NCBI GenBank assembly: GCA_002633025.1
Contig: NMRB01001272.1
Coordinates: 43,533-107,532, forward strand
Direction of reading: 5' to 3'
Origin: Notospermus geniculatus
Lineage: Eukaryota; Nemertea; Pilidiophora; Heteronemertea; Lineidae
DNA length: 64,000 nt
The notes under the pieces were generated by a model, which did no database searches, was not told the DNA's origin, and was given only the letters and a program-made list of their open reading frames with translations. Both the position numbers and the translations under genes were made by a program. Numbering within the stretch: the first letter of the stretch is position 1; every line of letters starts with the position of its first letter. Below, in pieces: positions 52,471 to 62,677 of this stretch.

Positions 52471-54721
52471 CTAAAAGAAGACGAAGACACGTGAAAATAG
52501 AGTGTTGAAGAGATCACACGCTAACGATAACGTTGGCGTTAACGCTATTTCTTGCATGTGTTTCATGTACATGTGCAAAAAATATCGTTAACGTAAATGT
52601 TATCGTTAGCGTGTGATCTCTTAAACTCCCTAATATGGTCTTACTCGGCCGTTGTAGGCTATACACGGTCAAATTGTTCTTCAAAATGTTCGGAAAATGC
52701 ACAATTAAAGGAACGTGCTAAGCATTACTGGAAGCATACGGGATTCGCTGTTATTTTCCCCTTGGTTCACAGCGGTTTCGTAAGGATTACCTACCAGTAC
52801 CAACATTCTGGCCATGGCTCCGAAAATATACGTCGAGAAAAATGCTGAAATAAAAAAATTCGTATCATACATGTATGTTATGTAATGGTGTCTAATGTCT
52901 GATTGGACCCTCCATTAATAGGTAGAAAATTACCATCCCCTTATCCGACATGAGTAAACGTACGTGGTGGTCAGCTGCTGGTGGTAGGCTTGATAAAAGA
53001 GCTGTCAGAAAGGCGCGTCAGAAAGGACGGGGCCAGTCTCACAGACTCCTCCAGTCTCGCTCAAATACTCACCTGCAAATAGTGCTAGGAAACACGAATG
53101 TACACTGATGACATAGAAAAATCCCCCGAGAGATGCACAAGTCAGGACGGCATTGAAGGCCCAGGTACCATTGTAAATCTGGTAAGGTGGGGCCGCTAAG
53201 CTGACGGCTGGAAAGAAAGTATAGAACAATGGGAACCCTAGCTCACTGCCTCAATAGGTGTCACTAGTGGTTAAAACTACATGTATTGAAATGAAACTGA
53301 CATCCTGGGCCTGATCAATTTCCCACAAAAGGCGTCCACTGTAGGACATGTGGTTTCCGTGTGCTGCCCTCTATCGTAGCTAGGATCCCACTATAATTGT
53401 AACATACACCCTGTACATGTATCCAAATTGTTTATTTGGTTTGGGATTTATGTTGGCTCGCACAGGAGTCCTGGCATGAAATTCAGGCGTGTTTTGAAGG
53501 CGAGAAATGAAGGAGGGGACCCTCATTTATTTAGCACATACCGGCAAATATGCTGACTGTAGATCCCAGGATCGCGTGAAGACAAGTAGTAGGAGATGCT
53601 ACCAACATAGCCAATAGAATAAGGACTCCACTAGCGACATGCATGGACCCGTAAATCTGGCCCATGCCGTTGGGAATGGCCAACCAAACCTGCGAAAATG
53701 TAAAGTGCGTTGCAAAATTATTCACTAAGTTTTGTCAAACGGACTCCTTCAGTTCGCCAGGAAGATTTTTGGAGACACCGGACTATCCGTGAGAACTTAC
53801 CTGTCCCCAGTCTAAATTCGTCGCGTTCACTGCTGGGGTGCTGGTGTCGAAGTGTGGATTGTTGGTTCCAACAGCCGCCAGGAAGACGAATATGACGACA
53901 TTGAATGGCAGGTTCATCGCTGGCAGGTTTAATTTCCCAAATAATGTTGCAAGCCCGCTGGCAACATATACACTGGAAAGTTGATTGGAAATCTGTATGT
54001 CAAACGTGGGATTTTATGGACACTGCTCAAGGCACTACTCCATAACCAATCAATTTTATCGTTGAAGAAAAAGTCAGATGGACAGCTGGTCCCTCCTGCG
54101 TACGTACCTTATGATTCCAAGTCCTACGGTCTCCAGGATTACCCACGGATACCAGACCGGATGCACGGAAGCAGCAATCACGATCCCTACCAGCATTCCA
54201 TGAAATGTGCACCCTCCCGACTGAATATCTGCTCGGTTTATCTTCAGTATTAACGCCGTGAAAATGGCCGTCAGTAGCCCCAGCAACGCATTGATGGCGA
54301 CCCAACGACTGCTTACAAACATGGCAATCAAAATGATCAGCCCGCTGATTGGATTATTAAGGAAGATGGGGGCGCCTATTCCTCGGAACAGCCAATTCGG
54401 TAACTGCACAAACCACGGCTTGTCCTTCAGAAGTTCATTTAACACGTTGATGTCTCCGGTGACGTACTTCAAAAAGGGGTTTGTCGGCCGCAATGACGCG
54501 ATTTTGTCCGACCTTGACCCCTGCATGTTTGGTGGTGCGTTTTCCTGGTCAGAGCCCGGATGTGACATCGATGGCTTTTCGTCTTTTTCCGTATCCGTTG
54601 GGACAGGAATAAGTTCAGTTGATTCCTTCCAGTTTGCCGTGGACTGTTTGTCCACATTCTTCTTCGGCTGAAAGCATAAAGTGGAAAAGATAGGGCCTAT
54701 GGTCATAAGGATACTGTTCAT
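52297..54721 (-). CDS. Urea transporter, SLC14 family (6 exons, 430 aa)
   Basis: Coding exons are 54721-54108, 53972-53801, 53689-53542, 53207-53073, 52844-52795 and 52470-52297; phases agree throughout and the stop is TAG. SLC14 proteins are trimeric channel-like membrane proteins that let urea pass down its gradient, built from two similar halves of five helices. Visible hallmarks: V-T-G-D-I then L-K-D-K-P-W (residues 87-103), N-N-P-I-S-G-L (122-128), the first LP box L-P-A-M-N-L-P-F-N (221-229), a glycosylatable N-A-T loop, G-M-G-Q-I-Y-G (270-276), C-L-H-A-I-L-G-S, and the second LP box L-P-A-V-A-F-A-F-N (376-384). An acidic, hydrophilic N-terminus of about 75 residues precedes the core. 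Usual length is about 390 aa for UT-B-type proteins. The start is uncertain: a GCTTTCAG acceptor ending at 54669 (coding would resume at P-K-K-N-V) may mean an upstream first exon. Three pore positions differ from vertebrate UT-B (see findings). Confidence 0.94.
52500..52633. mobile_element. Foldback MITE in urea-transporter intron 5
   Basis: Arms GAGATCACACGCTAACGATA and their complement (TATCGTTAGCGTGTGATCTC) are nearly perfect over 40 bases. The right end reads CTTAAACTCCCTAA, so the inverted end is TTAGGGAGTTTAAG. It fills much of the 324-base intron 52471-52794. Confidence 0.83.
52795..52844 (-). CDS. Urea transporter exon 5 (50 bases)
   Basis: A very short exon following a TTTATTTCAG acceptor and ending at GTAGGT. 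Its 16 codons (F-F-S-T-Y-I-F-G-A-M-A-R) fill exactly the space expected before the second LP box compared with UT-B. Confidence 0.88.
53073..53207 (-). CDS. Urea transporter exon 4
   Basis: Follows a TCTTTCCAG acceptor and ends in phase 1 before GTGAGT. It encodes P-P-Y-Q-I-Y-N-G-T-W-A-F-N, the second-half counterpart of the N-N-P/G-Y-N-A-T region, and a membrane segment. Confidence 0.94.
53227..53399 (+). mobile_element. Three-copy short MITE, copy 3, in urea-transporter intron 3
   Basis: Ends CAATGGGAACCCTAGC and, inverted, AGTGGGATCCTAGC. The interior matches copies 1 and 2 (CCTCAATAGGTGTCACTAGT, GGTTAAAACTA, GTGCTGCCCTCTATCGTAG). It occupies about half of the 334-base intron 53208-53541. 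Confidence 0.87.
53542..53689 (-). CDS. Urea transporter exon 3: start of second half
   Basis: Follows a TTTTCGCAG acceptor and ends in phase 1 before GTATGT. It holds I-P-N-G-M-G-Q-I-Y-G with the conserved pore-lining Gln and C-L-H-A-I-L-G-S. Confidence 0.95.
53801..53972 (-). CDS. Urea transporter exon 2: first LP box and glycosylated loop
   Basis: Follows an AACTTTCCAG acceptor and ends before GTAAGT in phase 0. It holds L-P-A-M-N-L-P-F-N and the sequon N-A-T in the loop between the two halves, where vertebrate UTs are glycosylated. Confidence 0.94.
54108..54721 (-). CDS. Urea transporter exon 1: N-terminus and first helices
   Basis: Encodes the acidic N-terminus and the first half-core up to L-G-I-I, ending in phase 2 before GTACGT. 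The frame stays open upstream of 54721, so the true 5' end may differ. Confidence 0.85.
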
Positions 54722-55377
54722 TCCCCGATAGAGGGCCTACTCCGATCGTGGTTCAATCGGTCAACATTACAAAGGACATTAATTAAAGTGTAAATTAAAA
54801 CACCACGATTGATAGGAGGTTGTAATACCACGCCACATCTGTCGATATTCCACAAATCAACTGGCAGGATTTTGTCGAAAAATCAACAGAGGTTTTTTCT
54901 TATTCGCTGATTGCTTCTTAAGAAACCTCTGTGGTTACGCCCATGCACACATCTGTAGCCGCCAATTTCGCTAGTATTGATGAAGGTGAGGAGCGTTGAT
55001 ATGATCAAAGAAGTTGATTGCCTCGATGTACTTATTGATGTCTTACAGAGTACAGCTGATACCATTCCGAGGTAACACTAGGTAATTAACGTTGGGTACG
55101 AATTGTGCATCGGTGCACATGACAATACTGCGCTGTACGTCTAAATCATGCGCCGATTCCCTTTCGCCTCGAATATCTCAAGTTCAAGATGAGTATGCTC
55201 AGCTTCCTACAAATGACCAGTAATTGAAAATAGAACGTGTAAGACCTCTTGCTCTCTCTAGGAATTGCATTGCTGTAGCAGACAATGTAAGAAGGACTTG
55301 CATTCCTAGGACCATTCCTTTCACCCCGACAAGATGAATTTGAACAACATAATAATGCTCGATCATAATGCTCTCTG

Positions 55378-55566
55378 ATGAAAAAAAAATCATTATTCTT
55401 AATCTTATTCATGTTATGTCCGCTTCAAGGATGTGCACCATTGCATTGCCCTATTTCCGGTTCCTGGTGTTATCCATTTCTTCGGAGGCAATGTATTAAG
55501 ACATCCAATTTCGGTTACTTAGCAACAGACGAAAATAAATCTTTATTAGCCAACATGAAGGTGTAA
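55378..55566 (+). CDS. Weak candidate: 62-aa secreted-looking frame
   Basis: A short frame starts M-K-K-K-S-L-F-L-I-L-F-M-L, a plausible signal peptide, followed by five Cys in 30 residues and a TAA stop. No splice sites, poly(A) signal or promoter support it, and AT-rich DNA produces such frames by chance. Not recognised. It is listed because a signal peptide plus clustered Cys is unusual among random frames. Confidence 0.15.
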   Translation: MKKKSLFLILFMLCPLQGCAPLHCPISGSWCYPFLRRQCIKTSNFGYLATDENKSLLANMKV

Positions 55567-56005
55567 TTATCGTGGTTCTTTTCCAAACTCCACCTCTGTC
55601 GTGACATGATAAGATACATGTATGCCGAGAGTGAACTGTTGGGTCACAGAAATAGATTGATAAAACAGAATAAACTACATGTACATGTTATTGTCATAAA
55701 CTACTGTTTACATCTCAGGCTTGAAATCCACTTTCACGATTTCATTAAATTTGCATGCGGCAGTAGCAAAAATGAAATGAAATTAGCGGAACGAGAAAAC
55801 TCAGTCAAACCCGGTCATTAATTAGTACTTAACGATTCAAATTGTCATTTTTAGCTCATCTGGTGAGTTCTAACGGTGGTGTTTTGACCTTGAAATCGTA
55901 TGTATCTATTTAGGTGCCCTATGCGTACATCGAATTTTGACCCTTTTCGACTTCACATATGGCGGCCAATCGGCCATCTAAAAAAACAACTTAGCCAATG
56001 GGTCA

Positions 56006-56118
56006 TGAATAAAGACTAGCAAATGCTTTTATGTACATGTATTTCAGATTTGTACAGCATTGCCCAGTGCATTTGTTTTGCAAAATTCAATTTAATGCAT
56101 TTACTAGTCTTTATTTAC
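56006..56118. mobile_element. Foldback MITE, family 'AGCAAATGCTTTTA', copy 2
   Basis: AATAAAGACTAGCAAATGCT and its complement AATGCATTTACTAGTCTTTA flank a loop with CAGATTTGTACAGCATTGCC, which aligns with AAGATTTGCACAGCAGTGTC of copy 1 at 6996. Non-coding. Confidence 0.75.
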
Positions 56119-57544
56119 ATGTATATTACCCAATATCTGATGAAGAATAGCAGCTTCATGTAGAATATTTTAACTTGGTATGAGTATGTGTATGTGGATA
56201 CCTGCTACTATGATTGCTACATTTTAGCTCTATTGCACTTCAAATATGGCCTCCAGCAAGTCGCCATATTGAAGAAAGATTTTGACTCCTATCTTATGAA
56301 CAGTAAGTAGGCCTACCACAAGCAAAGTTCTAACCTGGTATGATATTGACTTGACACTTGTTAGTTCTTCTGTTACATTCACCCAGGTGAGCGCATGGTC
56401 CATGGACCATTTTTATCAATTACATGTAAGTACCTTCTAGGAAAACGTTCACATTTGCATACCGCAAACCACCGCAAGCAACAATCCCAGCTTTCTCGAC
56501 CAATGGATTAACTAGGGCAGACTCTTTTAGCGGCACTCTACCTTATTCGTCTGCCTTCCATTTGTGGTCACGTTAGAGGATCCCCTCACCTTAATTAAGG
56601 AGATATTAGATGACATGATCGATGGGGCTGCATGGACATATTGTCTTTCTCTTAATCAACGGTAATTATCAATCTGGCTTATTGGTTTTGAAAGGCAAGT
56701 TATTTTCCCAGTGGGTGTAGAATTACATGGCGCTCAAAACAGGTTGCATCTTTCTTTTACTTAGTGGTATTTACGTCAGTCTGTCTTACTTTTAAAAAGT
56801 CGGGACGTGTCCTGTTGCCCCTAATATTAGATCCAAATATTGTCTACATCCAAATAATGTAATGTTCAAAGATGGAGGCAGGGAAAATAAAAACGAATGC
56901 TTGTTTTGCTTTTCTGTACGTACTCAGTTAATACAACATTCGTGTACCGGTACTGTACATATACGCTGAGTATCTTTTTAATTTTTAAATGTTTTTAACT
57001 GAACGCCCTATTTTTTCCGGGGAAATTTCTTCATTTTTTCCTGCAAACATAATCTCTAAATTGTTTCAGGATGTTCATGCAACAGGTGTGTTTGTATCTA
57101 CAATTGTCTAACTGATACTATATACCTTGATCCAGGGTAGGACATTTTCACGCTACTGTATATAATGAACCAATCGATTTATCATCCTAAGGGCCTGGGA
57201 ATTATTCATGATTAACTTATTGCTTACTGCTACATTCTAAAAGTCAATATATAACTATACCTAATCTGAGTGATTAATTAGACATTGTATCACACTGCCC
57301 ACATAGCAATATTCGGTGAAAAAAACAAGCGCTATTTCAAAGCTATGTAAATTTGTTTCGTTTAAATCCATTTTGTAGACAACATACGTGTACTTCAATG
57401 TGTTTATCAGGATGTAGAGAAACACACGGAAATCCATTACATCCGAAAATGACGGAAGGGATGAGCAACGTAAGCTGTATAAATTTATTACATGCTTTCC
57501 ACACTCCCATTGGAGAAGTATTCAAATTTAATTAAGCATTATGT

Positions 57545-57680
57545 AACTTGGATTTCCGGCTGGTGAAGCAAATTGAAGCACTTCACCTGTGAGGCATGTG
57601 AGGTGCTGGGTTCGATTCCCGTCAGACCTGGCATTAAAAGTTCTTCCAGGGCGATGGTTTCCTCCTACATTATACACAAA
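57545..57680 (+). repeat. tRNA-derived SINE-like sequence
   Basis: CTGGGTTCGATTCCCGTCAG (57605-57624) is a strong Pol III B box; about 30 bases later comes GGGCGATGGTTTCCTCC, similar to the conserved body reported in several marine-animal SINEs. The anticodon region cannot fold as a tRNA, so a SINE is the better reading. The exact ends are unclear. Confidence 0.5.
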
Positions 57681-59380
57681 GTCGTTCAGACAGCTTTCAA
57701 CCCAATATTTCAAAAAAGCGTTCATAATGTCTGACACCATGCCCAACTGGATTTTATTTGAAACAAGTTTTCGGTCCTTAATGTGGATATAAATTACGTA
57801 CAGTGTATAAAGAATATTTCAGCAACAGGATAGAGATACAAAGTATATTCCATCATGATATGACGATCACGTAGGATCAAAATCTAGTTTTGAATAAATC
57901 TAGTTGATTATGAAAAAGTGTCACCATATATCATTTATTCACATGTAAAAACAAATTCAATAGAGAAGGGCAAACAAGAAGTTGGGAACTTTAGCATGCC
58001 AAGTAGGACGTTTTGATCCACAACAACGCCTGTGTGCATGATTACGCCACCTCCGAAGATTATGAACAGAATTCTAGCGCACCTGCCTACGTAAATTTGA
58101 TATGCCTACAGTAACAAACCCAAGTTGGACTTAATAGATTAAAGTGTGAAATTGGTCGGAAATATTAAAATCGCTTTTTCAATTAACATTCACATTCACT
58201 CACCAGCGATTCGTCGACCTACCTGAACCGTTCCGAGGAAACATCTTAAGACGACATAGTAAAGATTATCCAAAATGAACAGCAGCCTAATCATGGAAAC
58301 GTCACCCAAATGGCATCTCAGTGACAACACAGCATTTTCATGTGTTTCTATGGTTACCACAACATCGACGCATGTGCCCTGATTGGTTTATCTAGTTGTG
58401 ATGATGGAGGATGTAGAATATGACTGTATGACTGCCAACCTATGATTGAAGTTAGTTATTAAAACTTCAGAATATTTAATTCGATTGACTATATTGCCAG
58501 TGACAACATTGTACATGTACCTTTCAATAAATGTACATGATTGTTATTTTTAAAGAGAATTTCTGTCGATTTTTTCCGATTATGATGTCTGAAATTTGGA
58601 ACAATGCGTTAAAGAGGCTGTATCACGATAAAAACTCCAACGATGTAACGCTTTTTATTCATGGGATGTAGAAATTTCAAAAACACAAAAGTGCATGTAG
58701 TTTTTTTTTAAAATTTTACATACTACATGTACTTCATCAAACTTATTATAAGTTGAATATGTAAAGGTACATGTAATGGGAATGTTGTTTATCAAAAACT
58801 TTCTTTGGTCAAAAGTGTTACATCTTTATACAACATCCAGGTTTTCAGAGGGTTTCGCAGTTCTTTAGCGATACAGCCACTTTAAATCACAAACTTTTCT
58901 ACTCGATCCAGAAAATCGCTTTTCCCGTTTAATCACTTTGATGCCCATGATTTTTATTTAGGTGGAGCTTTATGTAAATCACGATTTTACTGGGCTTTTA
59001 AACCACCTGACATGCCTGAAATCCATTATACTTTACTCACTCACGGTGCAGCAGCAACCATCGACCTACATGTTAACACACTAGAAAACGCATTTTACCA
59101 CAATGAGGAAATGCTGGTGAAGATTTCCGTTACAAAAGCTGACTAGTGCTCGAATATTATACACCCAATTATCCTTTGGGGTACTTCACGAATACCGACC
59201 TAAAAGCAACACGACAAATGTTTTATTTCGTTCTGACTGCGGAGGCTAAGATGGTAATCTGCATGTACATGTACATGTAGTTTGCACGCGTGTTGACAAG
59301 TGTTTGAATATCATAACACAAATGCATTAGGCTTTTTCGAACAATCGTCATGTAAATTAATCCGTACACAGACTTCATCC

Positions 59381-60646
59381 AATAAGGTAAAGTGGTACAA
59401 TTCTAGCCCCCTTTTCTGGTTTTATAAGGGTTTCACCACCAAAACACTTGAATATCAACATGAAATTTGGCATGTAGGTAGTCATGCAAGTCAGATGGAT
59501 GGCTCAATTCAAAATAACTTTTTAACTGAATTCGTTTTTGAGAAATAAATTATTTTCAAAAAGTTTACAGGGGCTATAATTGTACCACCGAAGTGGGGCA
59601 ATTGTAGCCCCTGTGCATTTTCAGGAATAAATGCCAAAATAAAGCACAATTTCCAAGAAATGAGTTCATCTACCTCTAGTTGAGTGCAATGATATAATTT
59701 TTGAAGGTTTGGGTTGACCTTTGAGTTTTGAGGGGGTACAATGACCCCCCTCACATGATGTCACAAAAAGTAGCTACCAGTAGTCAAAATTCACTGCCAA
59801 CATATGAATAAAACACATTCTCTCAGAGTAAATCGCCTTTTTATCACAATTTCACCTGTTTGGAGTGTCTGCTATCTTTTTCTACTGTACCGTGGGGGGG
59901 GGGGGTACCCCAACCCCCTTGACCACAAGGGATCAAAATTATTTTGGAAAAAAAATTCACCAATTTTCATACTCAAATGAAGCTAATACCAAGAGGAACT
60001 GAATCAAACAGTTTCTGACTGTTGAAACCCTGTGAAATGGCGGGTCAAAAGTTGGGGGCTCAAAAATCGCCGATTTTCATGTAAATTCAGCCATGGAAGG
60101 GTTAATTTTTGACCAAATCAGATCATTCAACCTGTGTTATTCCATTATAATAGAAAGGAAGCATATAAAATGAGTTTTCGTAACCTTTGGGGTCTGTGTT
60201 AACAGAAAGAGGTGGGGCTATAATTGTACCATGCACAGGGGCTATAATTGTACCATACGGGTCTTTTTTGGAAATGGCAAACCTCTGGGTAGTTCAGTTC
60301 AGTAATCAAAATCTGAGGAATGCCATCAATAGGTAACTTCCCAAAGCTACTTCTGTCACAGTATCAGCTAATAGAATGGCAAATTGATGAAGTTATACTA
60401 ATTCTAGCAAACCACGTCTTGGGGTTTCAAAAGTGACCCTTTCGTTCAGATGTCTTCAAGCCCACACCACCACCAGGTTCTTTGATAAACTTAGGAAATT
60501 TCTTCTGCCTGAGGTCTCTGAGAAGTGTATCTTGAATATTATAGATCATTGGATTAGGCAGTATACATCTCCTTGCAATGCTGGCCATGTTTCCACTCAG
60601 GGGCTAGAATTGTACCGGGGCTAGAATTGCACCACTTTACCTTATT
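59381..60646. mobile_element. 1.27-kb non-autonomous DNA transposon with repeated terminal motif
   Basis: Terminal inverted repeats AATAAGGTAAAGTGGTACAA then TTCTAGCCCC (59381-59410) and their complement (60617-60646). The motif GGGGCTAKAATTGTACC also recurs inside at 59570, 60214, 60238 and 60599 in plus orientation and at about 59595 in minus orientation. A TA dinucleotide sits at each edge. No transposase frame exists; the interior is AT-rich with G runs (59888-59900). Confidence 0.82.
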
Positions 60647-60948
60647 TGTTAAAGTTTAGATTAAACAACCGTCATAAAATATTTAGCGTATATGCCTGCA
60701 GAAAAAGGTGTGCGTTCACACTCGGGGGAAATATCTATGTTCGATGCTTGTGATTTGGGGCAATGGTCGATTCGTTCTAATGGTATCTTATACTGCGGCA
60801 TCCACTATAAATAAATTGAATAAATAAAAAACTTGTTCTGAGCGGTACCTTATGATATTCAAGGGTCTGGAATTGAGCAATACAACAAGGGCCTGGGGCC
60901 TATTCACAAAACACCCGTAAGGGCACACAAATCCTTTGTCAGGCTGAT

Positions 60949-61084
60949 ACTAGGGAGTTTTCGCAAAGCCCCCGAAACGCCAACGCGAACGCCAAACCTA
61001 TTGTTCGATGCCGCGAAGAGAGTACGGAACAAAAGGATAGATGCTCACGTTGGCGTTTCGGGGGCTTTGCGAAAACTCCCCAGT
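60949..61084. mobile_element. Foldback MITE with ACTRGGGAGTTTTCG ends
   Basis: Left arm ACTAGGGAGTTTTCGCAAAG, then CCCCCGAAACGCCAACG; the right arm is its complement, ending CTCCCCAGT. The loop is about 60 bases. Non-coding. Confidence 0.83.
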
Positions 61085-61493
61085 GAACAACAGGTTGCCC
61101 GCAAATGCACAATAGTTTACACACTCCTGTAAGTTACGTGAGCTTCATGAATAAGGTCCGTGGTCCTTCGTATACTTAAAATGACGACAGCATTGTTGAA
61201 ACTCCCCCAATCAATTTGAACGTGCAGTCTTGTAATAGTCAAGCATTTGAAGGACTGTATATCAAATAACAGAATATGCATACATGTATCAAGGTTATTC
61301 ACTCTTATTCAGCCTTGGAAATCAACAACGCACACTGCTCTACCACCATTACCACACACTACAAAACAGCTGTTGTTTGCCGGATGAAAGGGACACAACG
61401 AATACCAGCCCAACAAGGTGTGCAGAGAGGCACTAAACCGAACTTCAAATATCATATCGATCCTCGTTGACCTCAGAAGGCACGTCCCAACCA

Positions 61494-61622
61494 GTTGGTA
61501 TAAAATGCAGGTTGCAGGTTGACCTGCAGGCAATAGTATCCTCTGACTTCACCATTGGACACTAATAGCACTGACCCTAACCATTGCCGGCATTAACATG
61601 CAACCTGCACTTTATACCGACC
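61494..61622. mobile_element. Foldback element with GGTATAAAATGCAGGTTG ends
   Basis: GTTGGTATAAAATGCAGGTT (61494) and its complement AACCTGCACTTTATACCGAC (ending about 61622) bound a 129-base segment. The left arm is followed by a second GCAGGTTGACCTGCAG palindrome. Confidence 0.7.
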
Positions 61623-62347
61623 ACTTCCCAAACGGCCAGGCAGCAGGCGAGGACTTCGGCAAAGGAAGAAGGGCTTTAGGTCCGGGGACCCTCCCGCAAC
61701 ATGACCTCCTGTTACAAAAGCTGCGGATCATATTAGCTTTAAATTAATAATAGAAAATATCATTACCTTCAATGTAATCATAGACATATCATCATTAGCA
61801 CCCTCCATCTTTCTCTGTTTGTCTAGTTTGGGTCCCTTTCCCTGACTGGTTCACAAAAACCGCGCCTTTCACCGTCCTAAATACTACGGACTGAATATCT
61901 CGATCAGGTAGAGAATGTATGGAACAGGGTTATGCCAACATACAGCACAATGGTTGCCTTACAGTCATCGACTGAACAACTGGCATTGTAGGCCTAGTAC
62001 CATTGAATGACACTCCACCTACAACTGCAAGGAGAGTAGGGAACATTTTGAATTATTTCTCGTTCTGAATGGACCATATGACCTCTCCCATGCGTCGTTA
62101 CCGCCAGCATGCGTGGTGACACTACAATGTGGTGGGAGAAGCGTTCGCGATAATGCACAGGGCGAATCTACATGTAGGCCTACATACATGATGTGAGCAG
62201 AACGTCATTCAACTCCCCTCAAACACAGTAGATGGATACTCTGAAAAGAGGGGTCAATCACGTTCACCTCCGAATTTTCTAATTCGGCAATTTTGTGATA
62301 TAAGAATTATTCTCCTGCGAAAAGAATCGACAAGAACTCGTCAAAAT

Positions 62348-62677
62348 TCAAATCATATTTAATACTGCACTGACAGAAGTGTTCGAATACATGTAACTCG
62401 CTTGAGTTGGGAAGTAGACGAATGTCACATTGGTCGATGATGAACTATTGGTGATACCTCTCAAACAATACGGAAGATCTTTGCCATCACTGCATGATAC
62501 GCCCTTTATAAGATGCATGATCACTTCATAGGCACCGAGGATGCAGAATACGAAGCCAGCTGTAGCCGTGAGGATTGGTGGGATGTTCCTCCAGTAGTAC
62601 CAAGGTTTCTGTCCACACTGCTTCAGGTAGCACAAGGCAGGCATGATGAAAATGAGAGGTATCGATGATACGATGCC
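62348..62677 (-). CDS. SLC38-like transporter, last exon
   Basis: 109 codons plus TGA after a TGTATTCCAG acceptor. It carries the last two membrane helices and an extracellular-type tail with sequons and paired Cys. Confidence 0.87.
   Translation of the reverse strand, partial: GIVSSIPLIFIMPALCYLKQCGQKPWYYWRNIPPILTATAGFVFCILGAYEVIMHLIKGVSCSDGKDLPYCLRGITNSSSSTNVTFVYFPTQASYMYSNTSVSAVLNMI

Larger units (their letters stand above)
54722..62347. other. Repeat-filled interval between the two solute-carrier genes
   Basis: About 7.6 kb with no supported exon. It may hold untranslated 5' exons of the urea transporter and the 3' UTR of the SLC38-like gene. Repeats inside are listed separately (56006, 57545, 59381, 60949, 61494). 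A small signal-peptide-like frame at 55378 is noted as a weak candidate. Confidence 0.55.
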
